Below, in pieces: positions 55,983 to 64,000 of a DNA stretch of 64,000 nucleotides. Numbering within the stretch: the first letter of the stretch is position 1; the number at the start of each line of letters is the position of its first letter. The position numbers and the translations under genes were made by a program. Location: contig NZ_CP075715.1 in NCBI RefSeq assembly GCF_024584805.1, forward strand, positions 6,605,526 through 6,669,525, read 5' to 3'. The notes under the pieces are model-generated. The model saw only the letters and a list, made by a program, of their open reading frames with translations, made no database searches and had not been told where the DNA came from. The DNA is from Streptomyces sp. FIT100. GTDB taxonomy: Bacteria > Actinomycetota > Actinomycetes > Streptomycetales > Streptomycetaceae.

Positions 55983-57929
55983 TCAGTCCTCCTTCCGGCC
56001 GGTCAGGGCCGGAAGGACCGGCGCGGCGTCCTGGGCCGTGTCACGGTGACCGTGGCCGGGTCGTCCCGCCCGGTCCGCGGGTGTGAGTGTGAGGGTTTGC
56101 TCGGTGGTGGTGCGGCCGTTGCCGATGGGGTTGCCGGTGGTGTCGGTCCAGGCGCGGGTGGGTGTGGTTTCGGCCAGTCGGTGCGTGTGGCCTGACATGC
56201 CGATTACGAGTCCGCTGTAGCGGTTGACGATGCGGAATGTGCCGGTGGATGTGCCGTTGGTGTTCTTGCCGGGGATGATGAACCATTGCTGGCCGACGGT
56301 CGGGCCGCTCGCCGGGGCTTTGGCCATGGTTGGTTTGGTGGCCCAGGCGCGGCCGCTGTTGCGGTGGGAGTCGACACCGAGGAGTTCCCCGCCGGCGGTG
56401 TTGGCTATGCGGTAGGAGCCGTCGCCGTTGGAGGTGAAGGTCCACTTGCTGCGGCTGGAGCCGCTTCCCGCGGGGAGCGAGGTGGTGGCCCGGCCGCTTT
56501 CGGCTTGTGCGAGGACGCGGCCGTTGCCGCTGCTGATGGTGTAGGCCGTTTGGGAGCGGACGGGGGCGGCGGGGTGGCTGGTTGCGATGGTGGTGTTGTA
56601 GTACTCGCCGGAGGTCCTGTCGGAGCATTCCCAGGAGCAGTAGCTGCGGAAGTTCTTGCCGAGGATGGTGGAGCCGGTCTTGTTGACCGAGTCGAGCATC
56701 CAGCGGTACCAGGAGCCTGACAGGTAGTCGCCGGAGTCGCCGATGAGCTTCCATTTCTGGGTGGCGAGGTTGTCGGTGGCGTAGAAGCGCTGCGGTTGGG
56801 TGGCGTCCTGCGTGATGGCTTCGGGCTGGCCTATGTACAGCCCGAGGTGGGCGTTGTAGGCGATGTTCATGGTCAGCAGGTCCGACTTGGCGGGCAGTTC
56901 CCCTGCGGCCTGCTGTTCGGCGACGGTGCCGGGGTTGGCCGGGTCGTAGTCGTTCTCGACGGGGGTGTAGCCGGTCTGGTTGTCGGCGTCGACCGGCTCC
57001 ATGTTGCTCTCCAGCCCGCCGATGCCGGGCTGGGACCAGGAGCCGTCGTACCACTTCTTCCAGGAGCCGGCCGCCATCTTGGCGGACATCGGCGCGCGGG
57101 CGACGTGCCCCCTGCTGCCGTCCGTCCATCCGCCGGGGACGCCGCCCTTGGGGATGGCGCGGGAGTTGTAATAGACGTAGAAGTAGCCGGAGGCGGTGTC
57201 CACGAACAGTCGGGGGTCGCCGTTGCCGTAGTGGTACAGGTCGTTGGGGAACGCTTCGTTGTCGCCGCGCTCGGTGCTGTAGTGCGAGGTGAGGACGTGG
57301 TCCTTGATGTCCCAGGTCCTGCCCTGGTCACGGGAGACGGCGTAGTCGATCGCGTCGTAGTGGAGGCCGTCGCCGAACGGGTCCGGGGTGAACTCGTTGT
57401 GGACGAGGCCGTACCAGTCGCCGGTGTCCGGGTCCACCCACACGCCCATCAGGTCGCAGTAGTTGCGCTGCGAGTAGTGCGAGGTGTCCGGGGCGTACGT
57501 GGACTCACGGCCGGTGGGGCTGTTGTTGCAGCGCCAGGTGGTGTCGTCGTTGCGGTCCAGCGCGTTGGCGGGGTTCACCGCGTCGCTCAGGGCGGCGTCG
57601 CGCTGGGCGGTGTCGAAGTCCTTGCCGCGGTGGAACGTCCACTTGCGGGGGGCGTCCTCCTCGTACAGGGCGTGGGCGGACTGGTAGTAGAAGGCGCCGT
57701 TCTTGTCGATGTAGGTACCGGCGGGAGTGTCGTCGGGATTGGTCCACGGGCCCTTGGCGCCGATGGTGACGCTGTAGGTGGGCGAATCAGCGGGCGCGGC
57801 CGCGGACTCGCCCGCGGTTCCGGATACGGACGCGGATGCGGCCACCGGTGCCGCCGACAGCGTGCCGGCCAGCGCCGCGGCCACCGTGACGAGCGCGACA
57901 GGGACCGTCGTTCTCCAACGAGCTGACAC
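55983..57929 (-). CDS. Secreted beta-propeller glycosidase-like protein with C-terminal ricin-type lectin domain
   Basis: 648 residues. Signal peptide of about 32 residues (VALVTVAAALAGTLSAAPVAASA). The middle (about 50-450) is Trp/Tyr/Asp-rich with repeated DPDTGDWYGLVHNE, YAVSRDQGRTWDI, DPRLFVDTASGYFYVYYNSR and NAHLGLYIGQPEAI segments, which suggests a five-bladed beta-propeller like those of GH43/GH33-type enzymes. The C-terminal 150 residues (TISSGNGRVLAQAESG, YRIANTAGGELLGVDSH, FRIVNRYSGLVIGMSG) form a ricin-type beta-trefoil sugar-binding domain. Family and substrate are not certain. A ROK-type operator lies 62-91 bp upstream of the ATG. Confidence 0.8.
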   Translation of the reverse strand: MSARWRTTVPVALVTVAAALAGTLSAAPVAASASVSGTAGESAAAPADSPTYSVTIGAKGPWTNPDDTPAGTYIDKNGAFYYQSAHALYEEDAPRKWTFHRGKDFDTAQRDAALSDAVNPANALDRNDDTTWRCNNSPTGRESTYAPDTSHYSQRNYCDLMGVWVDPDTGDWYGLVHNEFTPDPFGDGLHYDAIDYAVSRDQGRTWDIKDHVLTSHYSTERGDNEAFPNDLYHYGNGDPRLFVDTASGYFYVYYNSRAIPKGGVPGGWTDGSRGHVARAPMSAKMAAGSWKKWYDGSWSQPGIGGLESNMEPVDADNQTGYTPVENDYDPANPGTVAEQQAAGELPAKSDLLTMNIAYNAHLGLYIGQPEAITQDATQPQRFYATDNLATQKWKLIGDSGDYLSGSWYRWMLDSVNKTGSTILGKNFRSYCSWECSDRTSGEYYNTTIATSHPAAPVRSQTAYTISSGNGRVLAQAESGRATTSLPAGSGSSRSKWTFTSNGDGSYRIANTAGGELLGVDSHRNSGRAWATKPTMAKAPASGPTVGQQWFIIPGKNTNGTSTGTFRIVNRYSGLVIGMSGHTHRLAETTPTRAWTDTTGNPIGNGRTTTEQTLTLTPADRAGRPGHGHRDTAQDAAPVLPALTGRKED

Positions 57930-57990
57930 AGGTCTCCTCTTGTGGGCAGGCCGCCGGGGGAGCGGCGGCCTGGGGTTCAGTGCCTTGCTA

Positions 57991-58020
57991 ATTAGTTTTG
58001 ATAGAATCCGAACTATTTAA
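57991..58020 (-). promoter_or_regulatory. ROK-type operator 1
   Basis: TAGTT (57993-57997) and AACTA (58011-58015) form an inverted repeat in a strongly AT-rich patch. The reverse of the patch near 60199 matches it at 17 of 26 positions (shared AGTTT-GAT and CGAA cores). It sits in front of the secreted propeller/RICIN gene. Confidence 0.6.
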
Positions 58021-58074
58021 GAGGCTGTCAAGACCCTCAACATCCGGGATCCGGTGGGCAGATGGTCCGGCGGC

Positions 58075-60096
58075 TCACCACTCGAAGACCGCCCAGCCGC
58101 GATGCGGCAGGGCGTCCATGAGTTCCAGCACATCACCGGTCGGTTCGACGGCGGACCGAACCGGCTCGTCCAGGGGTGCCAGCAGGGTGGCCCGTACGGT
58201 CCCGTGGTCCGAAGGCAGCTCGGGGCCCGACGGCAGGTGAACGCGCGGACGGGCGGCATCGGCGCTGCCGTTGACCACTGCGAGCCGGCGGGCTTCGCCC
58301 GATCGCGACGCGTGCGGGATCAGATGGGGCGCCCCGCTCACCAGCGGCAGCCGTGGATTCTTGCCTTCCAGGAAGCGGACCGCCGCATGGACCAGCAGCC
58401 GGTCCTCGTCACTGCGCGCCAGTTCGGCGGGTGCCGTCGCGGCCAGCACGGCGACGCGTCCGCCGAGCGAGTTGACGAAGTGGCAGCGCCCGGTGCCCCA
58501 GAGGCGGCCGTCCGGTGTGTGGATGCTCGTGACGACCTGGGCGCCGTCCAGCGGTTCGAGCCGGGCGAGTGCCGGCTGGACGTCGACGCTCAGCAATGTG
58601 CCTTCGCCCGCCGGGACGTCCGTCACCACGCGCTCCACGGCGTACGGGCCGGGTGGCGCATGCTCGTCGCGGGAGACCGGCTCTCCGGCCCGCACCCCCA
58701 GCAGACCGGCCAATCCCCGCCTGGTGAGGACGGCCGCGGCCACGCCGTCCAGCAGCAGCCCGCCACGCAGCATGTCATGGAGCTCGTCGTCACTGAAGGT
58801 GTCGGCGATCCGCCCGAACAGGGCCTGGACCGGGGCGGGTTGCGCGGTGACCGGAACCCCGTACCCGAGAAGGAAGTCGGCTGCCGCTCCGGGGTCGGCC
58901 TCCAGCTCCTCCAGCCGGCCCGTGACGGTCGTCAGACGGGAGGCGGTGTCCTGCCGCCAGGGCAGTCCGACACCGAGCGGGACGGGGCGCTCCTGGCCGC
59001 GTTCCGCCAGCCAGTCCAGGGCCGGCCGGGAGCGGCGCAGCAGCCGGTCGATGCGCGGGAAGCGCCCGGCGTGCTCGGCGTGGGTGGGATGGACGTTCAG
59101 GAGCAGCGCATCGGCCGCGGACAGCTGGGCGGTGACCATCTCCGACCAGGTCTGGGTGTCCGACTTCGACCACGACGTGTGCGGCCAGTTCTCGATCTCG
59201 GGCTCGCAGGTCGCATGCCGCGGGCGCAGCGCCCGCTGCAGCTCCAGGGACCAGATCGCGGAGGTCAGGCCGCGCGCCGGGGTGTCGGAGTAGGGCGCGA
59301 AGTGCGGTCGGTGAACCACGCGGGACCGCACCGACAGCGCGGTGAACAGGGCGGCCCAGTCCCGCCCCTCGACGGAGTGCGCCGCCGGCGGTGAGCTCAT
59401 CAGCCCCAGCTGCGACCTGCCGCCGGAGCGCTCCCGCACCACCTCTGCCAGCTCTTCGGCGACTTCGAGCTGCGCGGTGCGCCAGACCTGCTGCAACAGC
59501 GTCCGCCAGGGATGCGGCGGGCCGGGTGCGGTGACGGCGGCCACCACCTGCTCCCGGGTGACCGGCTCGCCCGCGAGGCGGGCCAGACGCTCCAGCATGA
59601 GCGGCTCGAAGCCGCCGCCCCAGTCCAGTGGCGCGTGGTTGTGGAAGCGGAAGTCGTCCTCCACCCACAGCACCCGGAAGCCCAGTTCGGCGAAGCGCCC
59701 GTAGTGCGCGTACAGCCACTTCCGCCACCGGGGGCAGGCGAAGGACGCCTGGGCGGCCGCGGTCCTGCCGGTCGGCGAGACCATGGGGGCGAAGCCGAGC
59801 GTGCCGGCCCGGCCCCGGTCGGCATGCCCGGCGGTGACCCAGGGGTTGAGGCTGACGTCCAGGCCGGCGTCGCTCAGTACCGCGAGGGCTTCGGCCGCCG
59901 CCGCGAACCAGCTGGTCTCCTCCGGTCCGGCGAGGTGGCCGGTGTACAGCTGCTCGGCCCCGAGGAGCAGCACGACCTCGTCGACCCCGTTCTCCCCGCA
60001 CATCCTGGCCAGTGCGCCCGCCCGGTCGGCGAGGTCGTCACCGGGGCGAAGCTGGAAGCGCAGGTGGTAGCGCGCCCGCCTGGCGGGTGAGTTCAC
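58075..60096 (-). CDS. Unknown TIM-barrel glycosidase-like protein
   Basis: 673 residues, no signal peptide. The first 350 residues read as a (beta/alpha)8 glycoside hydrolase (EVVLLLGAEQLYTGHL, LDVSLNPWVTAGHADRG, GFRVLWVEDDFRFHNHAPLDWGGG with acidic residues in the expected barrel position, LGLMSSPPAAHSVEGRDW, CEPEIENWPHTSW), comparable to clan GH-A enzymes such as GH42; the rest includes a middle alpha/beta and a beta-rich C-terminal domain. I cannot name the family. GTG at 60096 follows GGAGGG. It is divergent from the ROK gene, with an operator upstream. Confidence 0.75.
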   Translation of the reverse strand: MNSPARRARYHLRFQLRPGDDLADRAGALARMCGENGVDEVVLLLGAEQLYTGHLAGPEETSWFAAAAEALAVLSDAGLDVSLNPWVTAGHADRGRAGTLGFAPMVSPTGRTAAAQASFACPRWRKWLYAHYGRFAELGFRVLWVEDDFRFHNHAPLDWGGGFEPLMLERLARLAGEPVTREQVVAAVTAPGPPHPWRTLLQQVWRTAQLEVAEELAEVVRERSGGRSQLGLMSSPPAAHSVEGRDWAALFTALSVRSRVVHRPHFAPYSDTPARGLTSAIWSLELQRALRPRHATCEPEIENWPHTSWSKSDTQTWSEMVTAQLSAADALLLNVHPTHAEHAGRFPRIDRLLRRSRPALDWLAERGQERPVPLGVGLPWRQDTASRLTTVTGRLEELEADPGAAADFLLGYGVPVTAQPAPVQALFGRIADTFSDDELHDMLRGGLLLDGVAAAVLTRRGLAGLLGVRAGEPVSRDEHAPPGPYAVERVVTDVPAGEGTLLSVDVQPALARLEPLDGAQVVTSIHTPDGRLWGTGRCHFVNSLGGRVAVLAATAPAELARSDEDRLLVHAAVRFLEGKNPRLPLVSGAPHLIPHASRSGEARRLAVVNGSADAARPRVHLPSGPELPSDHGTVRATLLAPLDEPVRSAVEPTGDVLELMDALPHRGWAVFEW

Positions 60097-60198
60097 CGGT
60101 CCCTCCCTGCGGCACTCAGCTGTCCGGGAACCACGGGAGCGGCGGCGGGTGCCACCGCCTTCATCCGGCGGAACTTCACAGGCATCTCCTCGGCCGTA

Positions 60199-60227
60199 TT
60201 TAATTCGACTACAATCTAAACTTAGTT
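60199..60227 (-). promoter_or_regulatory. ROK-type operator 2
   Basis: AT-rich patch with the minus-strand core AAGTTTAGAT...CGAATTAAA matching operator 1. It lies between the TIM-barrel gene and the ROK regulator and could control both. Confidence 0.6.
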
Positions 60228-60342
60228 GTGGCTCGTCAAGCAGGTGGGAGCGAGTACGTCCTGAGCCGGGTGCCCCTCCCCGCAGTCCCCGCAACCGCGT
60301 AGGTTGACGGGAAACCGCGTCAATGGAACAGGAGCAGGCCGG

Positions 60343-61620
60343 GTGAAGGCAGACCTACGCGCAGCAGGCGTACGTGACTTGGGCGGCGAAGGACCGCCCC
60401 GGGCGAACGACCGCGCGTCGCTGCGCCGCTCCAACCTCGGCCTCGTACTGCGCCTGCTGCGCGACGCCGGGCCGCGCCCCCGCGCCCAGATCGCGGACGA
60501 GACCGGCCTGCCCAAGGCCACCATCACCAACCTGGTCGCCGAGCTGGTGGAACGCGGCCTGGTGCGCGAGGGCGAGACCGAGCGCCACGGCTCCGTCGGG
60601 CGTCCGGGCCGCACCGTGGAGATCGACGGCCGTACGATCTGCGGCATCGGCGTCGAGATCAACGTCGACTACGTGAGCCTCATCGCCTTCGACCTGCGCA
60701 GCGAGACCATCGTCGAGCGGCACACCCCTCTCGACGCACGCGGCACCGGGCCGGAGGCCGTGCTTGACCACGTGGCGGAGGCGATCGCCGAGACGTCCGA
60801 GAGCCTGCGTGCGCGGGGAGTCCGGCCCGTCGCGGTGACCATAGCGGCCCCCGGCGTGATCGGGATGGACACCGGCGTCGTCTCGTACGCGTCCAATATC
60901 GGCTGGCGGGACGTCGCCGTCACGGAAGGTCTGCGCACACGGCTCGGCCCCACGGCACCGCCGATCCGGCTGGAGAACGACGCCAAGCTCGGCGCCGTCG
61001 CCGAATACCTGGTCGTCGCCGCGTCCGACATCCACGACCTGATCTATGTGACCGGCGAGACCGGCGTCGGCGGCGGCATCATCTCCGACGGCCGGCTGCT
61101 GCGCGGATCGGCCGGATTCGCCGGCGAGATCGGCCACATGCCCCTGGGCCCGGGCGGACAGCCGTGCGCCTGCGGCCGGCAGGGCTGCTGGGAGACCATG
61201 GTCGGTCTCGCGGCCCTGCTGAGACTCGCCGCGCAGCCCGACGACCCGGTGCACGATCCCACCGTCGAACTGGAGCACCGGCTCACCGAGCTGCGCCGCC
61301 GCGCCGACGCCGACGACCCCGCCACCCGAGCGGCACTCGAGCGGATCGCCGACGGCCTCGCGCTCGGCCTCGCACTCCTCGCGGACGTCCTCAACCCCCG
61401 GGCCATCGTCCTCGGCGGCTACTTCGCCCACTTCGGCGACTACCTCATCGACCGCGTCCGCGGCGAGCTGTCGGCCCGGGTCATGGCTCCCGAGGCGGGC
61501 CGTTGCGAAGTCATGCTCTCCACCCTGGGGTTCAGCGCCGCGGCACGCGGTGGCGCCTACCTGGCGCTCGACCGGGTCTACCAGGACCCGAGCGCCGTCT
61601 CCGCCGCCCTCGACGTGTGA
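60343..61620 (+). CDS. ROK-family transcriptional repressor
   Basis: 425 residues: an N-terminal winged helix-turn-helix (PRPRAQIADETGLPKATITNLVAELVERGLVREG, about 40-80) and a ROK sugar-kinase-like domain with the zinc motif CACGRQGCWE and GEIGHMPLG. ROK repressors respond to a sugar or sugar phosphate. GTG at 60343 follows AGGAG. It is divergent from the TIM-barrel gene and the two AT-rich operators fit its role as local regulator. TTGACG/CGTCAA form an inverted repeat just upstream. Confidence 0.92.
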   Translation: MKADLRAAGVRDLGGEGPPRANDRASLRRSNLGLVLRLLRDAGPRPRAQIADETGLPKATITNLVAELVERGLVREGETERHGSVGRPGRTVEIDGRTICGIGVEINVDYVSLIAFDLRSETIVERHTPLDARGTGPEAVLDHVAEAIAETSESLRARGVRPVAVTIAAPGVIGMDTGVVSYASNIGWRDVAVTEGLRTRLGPTAPPIRLENDAKLGAVAEYLVVAASDIHDLIYVTGETGVGGGIISDGRLLRGSAGFAGEIGHMPLGPGGQPCACGRQGCWETMVGLAALLRLAAQPDDPVHDPTVELEHRLTELRRRADADDPATRAALERIADGLALGLALLADVLNPRAIVLGGYFAHFGDYLIDRVRGELSARVMAPEAGRCEVMLSTLGFSAAARGGAYLALDRVYQDPSAVSAALDV

Positions 61621-61747
61621 GCGGGCAGGCACCCGACGGCCCCGGAAAGCCGTAGACGATCGTTTGCCATCGGGAGGCTGATCGAGCTTGCTCGTCCGGC
61701 GCTGGAGCCGGTCGCGGTGCTTGCCCAGTGCGGCTCCGGCACAAAGC

Positions 61748-61786
61748 GAGCGGCCCGTGACCCGACATGCAGGTCACGGGCCGCTC
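61748..61786. terminator. Strong hairpin after the ROK gene
   Basis: GAGCGGCCCGTGACC and GGTCACGGGCCGCTC form a perfect 15-bp stem with a nine-base loop, between convergent ROK and XRE genes. Confidence 0.9.
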
Positions 61787-61921
61787 ACTCGGACGACGAC
61801 GAAAGCATGCCCTCTGCCGGGCGGATCGCGAGGGTCGGGCACCTCGGTGTGGTGGTGCCAGGCGTTTTCACGTCTGCTGCATGCCCGCTGCACGTCCGCT
61901 GCACGTCCGCTCTGGGGCGTG

Positions 61922-62143
61922 TCATCCGCCGGCGGTGCCCTCGGTTTCCCATCGCAGCAGGTCGCCCGGCTGGCACTCCAGCACGTCGCAGAGCGCGGCG
62001 AGTGTCGCGAAGCGCACTGCCTTGGCGCGGCCGTTCTTGAGTACCGCCAGGTTGGCGGGGGTGATCCCTACGCGCTCCGCGAGCTCACCTACGGACATCT
62101 TCCGCCTGGCCAGCATTACGTCGATGTCGACGGTGATCGGCAT
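61922..62143 (-). CDS. XRE-family small DNA-binding protein (YozG-like)
   Basis: 73-residue Cro/CI-type helix-turn-helix (MLARRKMSVGELAERVGITPANLAVLKNGRAKAVRFATLAALCDVLECQPGDLLRW). Its ATG overlaps the stop of the DUF2975 membrane protein by one base. Pairs of DUF2975 and YozG-like regulators are common in Gram-positive bacteria. The operator at 62665-62685 is its probable autoregulatory target. Confidence 0.9.
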   Translation of the reverse strand: MPITVDIDVMLARRKMSVGELAERVGITPANLAVLKNGRAKAVRFATLAALCDVLECQPGDLLRWETEGTAGG

Positions 62144-62634
62144 CAGATCACCTCGTCCAACTCGGCCTGCATCTGCGCCGCTTCGGCGTCGCGCGCGACG
62201 GCCTGGGCGAGCAGCATCCGCAGTACGAGCACGAGGAGCGCGACCCCCAGGATGGCCACGCCGACCCCGCCCATGATCACGGAGACGCCCGGATCTTCCC
62301 GCTGGCCCGGCGCGTTGAGGGCCGTGACCGCGAACCATACGAGGGCTGCTGCCACGATCGCGCCGATCACGACGTCCACGTACCGGAAGGCGGCGCGGGA
62401 GAACACGGTCCCGCGTCGCACCATCGTCACCAGCTGCCATACGCAGACCAGGGCGACCTGGACCGACACCATGCCCAGGATCGTGATCACGCGCAGCGGG
62501 GTCAGCGGGAGCGATCCGTCTTCCGGGTCGTTCCCGCTGACCAACGCCCACACCATCCCTGCCTGTACGAACACGGTGCCGGCGAGCACCACCACGAGCA
62601 CCGCGCGCAGCGCACCCACTGTCAGCTTTCCCAC
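62143..62634 (-). CDS. DUF2975 membrane protein
   Basis: 163 residues with four membrane segments (ALRAVLVVVLAGTVFVQAGMVWAL, TILGMVSVQVALVCVWQLV, VVIGAIVAAALVWFAVTAL, GGVGVAILGVALLVLVLRML) in the DUF2975 pattern and an acidic C-terminus. GTG at 62634 has GGAAGGA at seven bases; an in-frame ATG five codons upstream is the alternative. It is coupled to the XRE gene and probably modulates it. Confidence 0.88.
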   Translation of the reverse strand: MGKLTVGALRAVLVVVLAGTVFVQAGMVWALVSGNDPEDGSLPLTPLRVITILGMVSVQVALVCVWQLVTMVRRGTVFSRAAFRYVDVVIGAIVAAALVWFAVTALNAPGQREDPGVSVIMGGVGVAILGVALLVLVLRMLLAQAVARDAEAAQMQAELDEVI

Positions 62635-62664
62635 GGCCCATCCTTCCATCGAGTCACGATGGGA

Positions 62665-62685
62665 ATCTATCGAATATCGATAGAT
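62665..62685. promoter_or_regulatory. 21-bp operator palindrome of the DUF2975/XRE operon
   Basis: ATCTATCGA-ata-TCGATAGAT is a perfect inverted repeat with nine-base arms, 31 bp before the DUF2975 start, in otherwise GC-rich DNA. A promoter-overlapping site for the coupled XRE regulator is the natural reading. Confidence 0.75.
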
Positions 62686-62689
62686 CAAG

Positions 62690-63321
62690 CAAACGGTGGG
62701 ACGGAGAGCGGGCGGCGGCCTCGCGCCGTGACGGGACGCCGCCCCTCCAGCGGCATGGCGTTCGCCCCGCGGCGACGGTCGCTGCCGCCGCGAGCCAGGG
62801 GCTGCGCAGCCACCGTACGGAGAGGGCCGGAACCGGGACCGCAGCGTGCTCTGCGTCGACCTCCCGCTCATCGCCCTCGGCGGCGCGCTGATCCCGCTCG
62901 CCGTCTGGGCCCTCTCCGGCCGCCATGGATGCCGGGCCGGGCCGGCGGTGCCCAGGCGAGTACCGCGGTCGTAGCACCCGCGAGCGAGAGGAAGCATCCA
63001 GCGGGTCACGCCGTGCCCCGGCGCCCTCCCCGCTCCCGGTCCTGACTCATACGCAGCAGTGACGGCTCACTGCTACCCCCGGTTTCCTTGCCGCACCGCC
63101 CGGCAGCCGGTGACGGAGATCGACGCCGGCAGCCCGAACGGTGCCCTCCCGTCGCGCCCCGCACGTTCCGCACGGCATCGCGCTCACCGTCGTCAGCTCC
63201 AGCTGCACCCGCGCGCGGGTGACGACGCCGAACGCGTCGCACCACTCCGCCGCGACCACCGCGACCACCGCGGCACGCGCGGCACGCGCGGCACCGCGCA
63301 GCGCGAGCGTCCACACAGGGA
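62690..63321. other. 630-bp stretch without a credible gene
   Basis: No frame on either strand shows a family or a ribosome site. A plus-strand fragment near 62845-62970 encodes a hydrophobic stretch (PLIALGGALIPLAVWAL) followed by a stop, possibly the end of a decayed membrane-protein gene. From 63225 to 63300 short GC-rich triplet-like repeats (ACCGCG, GGCACGCGC) occur. Confidence 0.5.
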
Positions 63322-64000
63322 CTACTCCGCGCCGTCCGCCGGCAGGCGCTCCGGCAGCCCGAGCCGCGGGAACCGGTCGTCGTGGAAGGTGAGGATCTCG
63401 GCGATCGCCCCGCCGGTGACGCGCAGGACGTCGATCGTCAGCGGCAGATACGCGCCCTCCTGTTTCCGCCAGTGGTAGAAGGCGACGGCGGGCTGCCGGT
63501 TTACGGAGGTGAGGACGGTGCGCAGGCCCTTCATGCCCTCGAAGCCGCTCGCGATCCAGTCGTTCACCACCGCGTCGCGGCCGACGTACAGGCCCGGCGT
63601 GGGCGGCATCGAGCAGCGGACGTCATCCCGCAGCAGTGCGGCGAGCCTGGCGACATCCGTGGCCACGCTGGCGTCGGTATAGCGGCGCACCAACTCGCGC
63701 GTCCCGGCGTCCTGTTCGCCGCCGGTCCAGTCCTGCCGCTCGGCGGGCAGGTGCACCCGCATGCCGGCGCGGGCCCGCTGCAGCGCGCTGTTCACGGAGT
63801 TGACAGAGTCCCCGAGGAGCTCCGCGACGTCCTTCGCCGGCCAGCCGAGCACATCCCGCAGGATCAGCACGGCCCGCGGGCGCGGCGCGAGGTGCTGGAC
63901 TGCGACCAGGTACGCCAGCTCGATCGTCTCCCGCGCGACGGCGACGGTCTCCGGCTCGTCCGCGTCGCCCGCGGGCAGCTCGTCGAGCAGCCGGTCCGGG
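63322..64000 (-). CDS. ECF sigma factor with C-terminal SnoaL-like domain, 5' end off the window
   Basis: The visible 225 residues start inside region 2-4 linker (LPAGDADEPETVAVARETIELAYLVAVQHLAPRPRAVLILRDVLGW), with region 4 helix-turn-helix PAKDVAELLGDSVNSVNSALQRAR, then a SnoaL-like domain (about 130 residues, from VRRYTDASVATDVARL to ILTFHDDRFPRLGLP). This is the SigG/TIGR02960-type plan in which the extra domain tunes sigma activity. Region 2 lies beyond position 64000. The group often acts without a classical anti-sigma factor; none is seen here. Confidence 0.9.
   Translation of the reverse strand, partial: PDRLLDELPAGDADEPETVAVARETIELAYLVAVQHLAPRPRAVLILRDVLGWPAKDVAELLGDSVNSVNSALQRARAGMRVHLPAERQDWTGGEQDAGTRELVRRYTDASVATDVARLAALLRDDVRCSMPPTPGLYVGRDAVVNDWIASGFEGMKGLRTVLTSVNRQPAVAFYHWRKQEGAYLPLTIDVLRVTGGAIAEILTFHDDRFPRLGLPERLPADGAE

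Overview
The window reads as a chromosomal segment of a Streptomyces or close actinomycete relative. GC is very high, third codon positions are almost all G/C, GTG and TTG starts are common, and the gene families are typical: a BxlEFG/BxlA xyloside operon, ROK, TetR, LacI and GntR regulators, a DivIVA-type coiled-coil protein, a catechol siderophore NRPS with MbtH, and an ECF sigma factor with a SnoaL-like tail. I see no tRNA, rRNA or CRISPR array.

Left third (1-29.7 kb): a LacI-type repressor (cut by the left edge) is divergent from a sugar ABC transporter and a GH3 beta-xylosidase. An Lrp-type regulator is divergent from asparaginase and aspartate ammonia-lyase, which together would convert asparagine to fumarate. 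Then come a TetR/AidB-like dehydrogenase pair, a Gfo/Idh/MocA oxidoreductase, an SGNH esterase, and a small membrane protein. At 15.6-19.9 kb a 1206-residue CHAT (caspase-like) protease is translationally coupled to an unknown partner. A compact arsenic locus (ArsC, ArsR, aquaporin-type channel), a DivIVA-like protein, a ZIP and a CDF metal transporter, and a TetR/anti-sigma-like divergent pair with twin operators follow.

Middle (29.7-45.9 kb): a Pls/PosA-type NRPS-terminal protein that has a carrier domain but no adenylation domain, two small domain-of-unknown-function proteins, a formylglycine-generating enzyme next to a Cys-type sulfatase, a membrane-anchored thioredoxin-fold protein, a NarK-pyruvate formate-lyase-activase operon that is odd for an aerobe, a secreted DNase-I-fold hydrolase, and a GntR/UTRA regulator.

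Right third (45.9-64 kb): a minus-strand operon (dhbA-C-E-B, free aryl carrier protein, EntF-like NRPS, MbtH) encodes an enterobactin-type siderophore assembly line in which the usual EntB fusion is split. A gene-poor stretch with a 270-bp MITE-like element separates it from a ROK-controlled carbohydrate locus, where two target genes share an AT-rich operator. The window ends with a DUF2975/XRE pair under a perfect operator palindrome and an ECF sigma gene cut by the right edge.

A theme across the window is small tandem repeats at gene ends and in intergenic gaps; three genes end inside duplications that also copy the stop codon.
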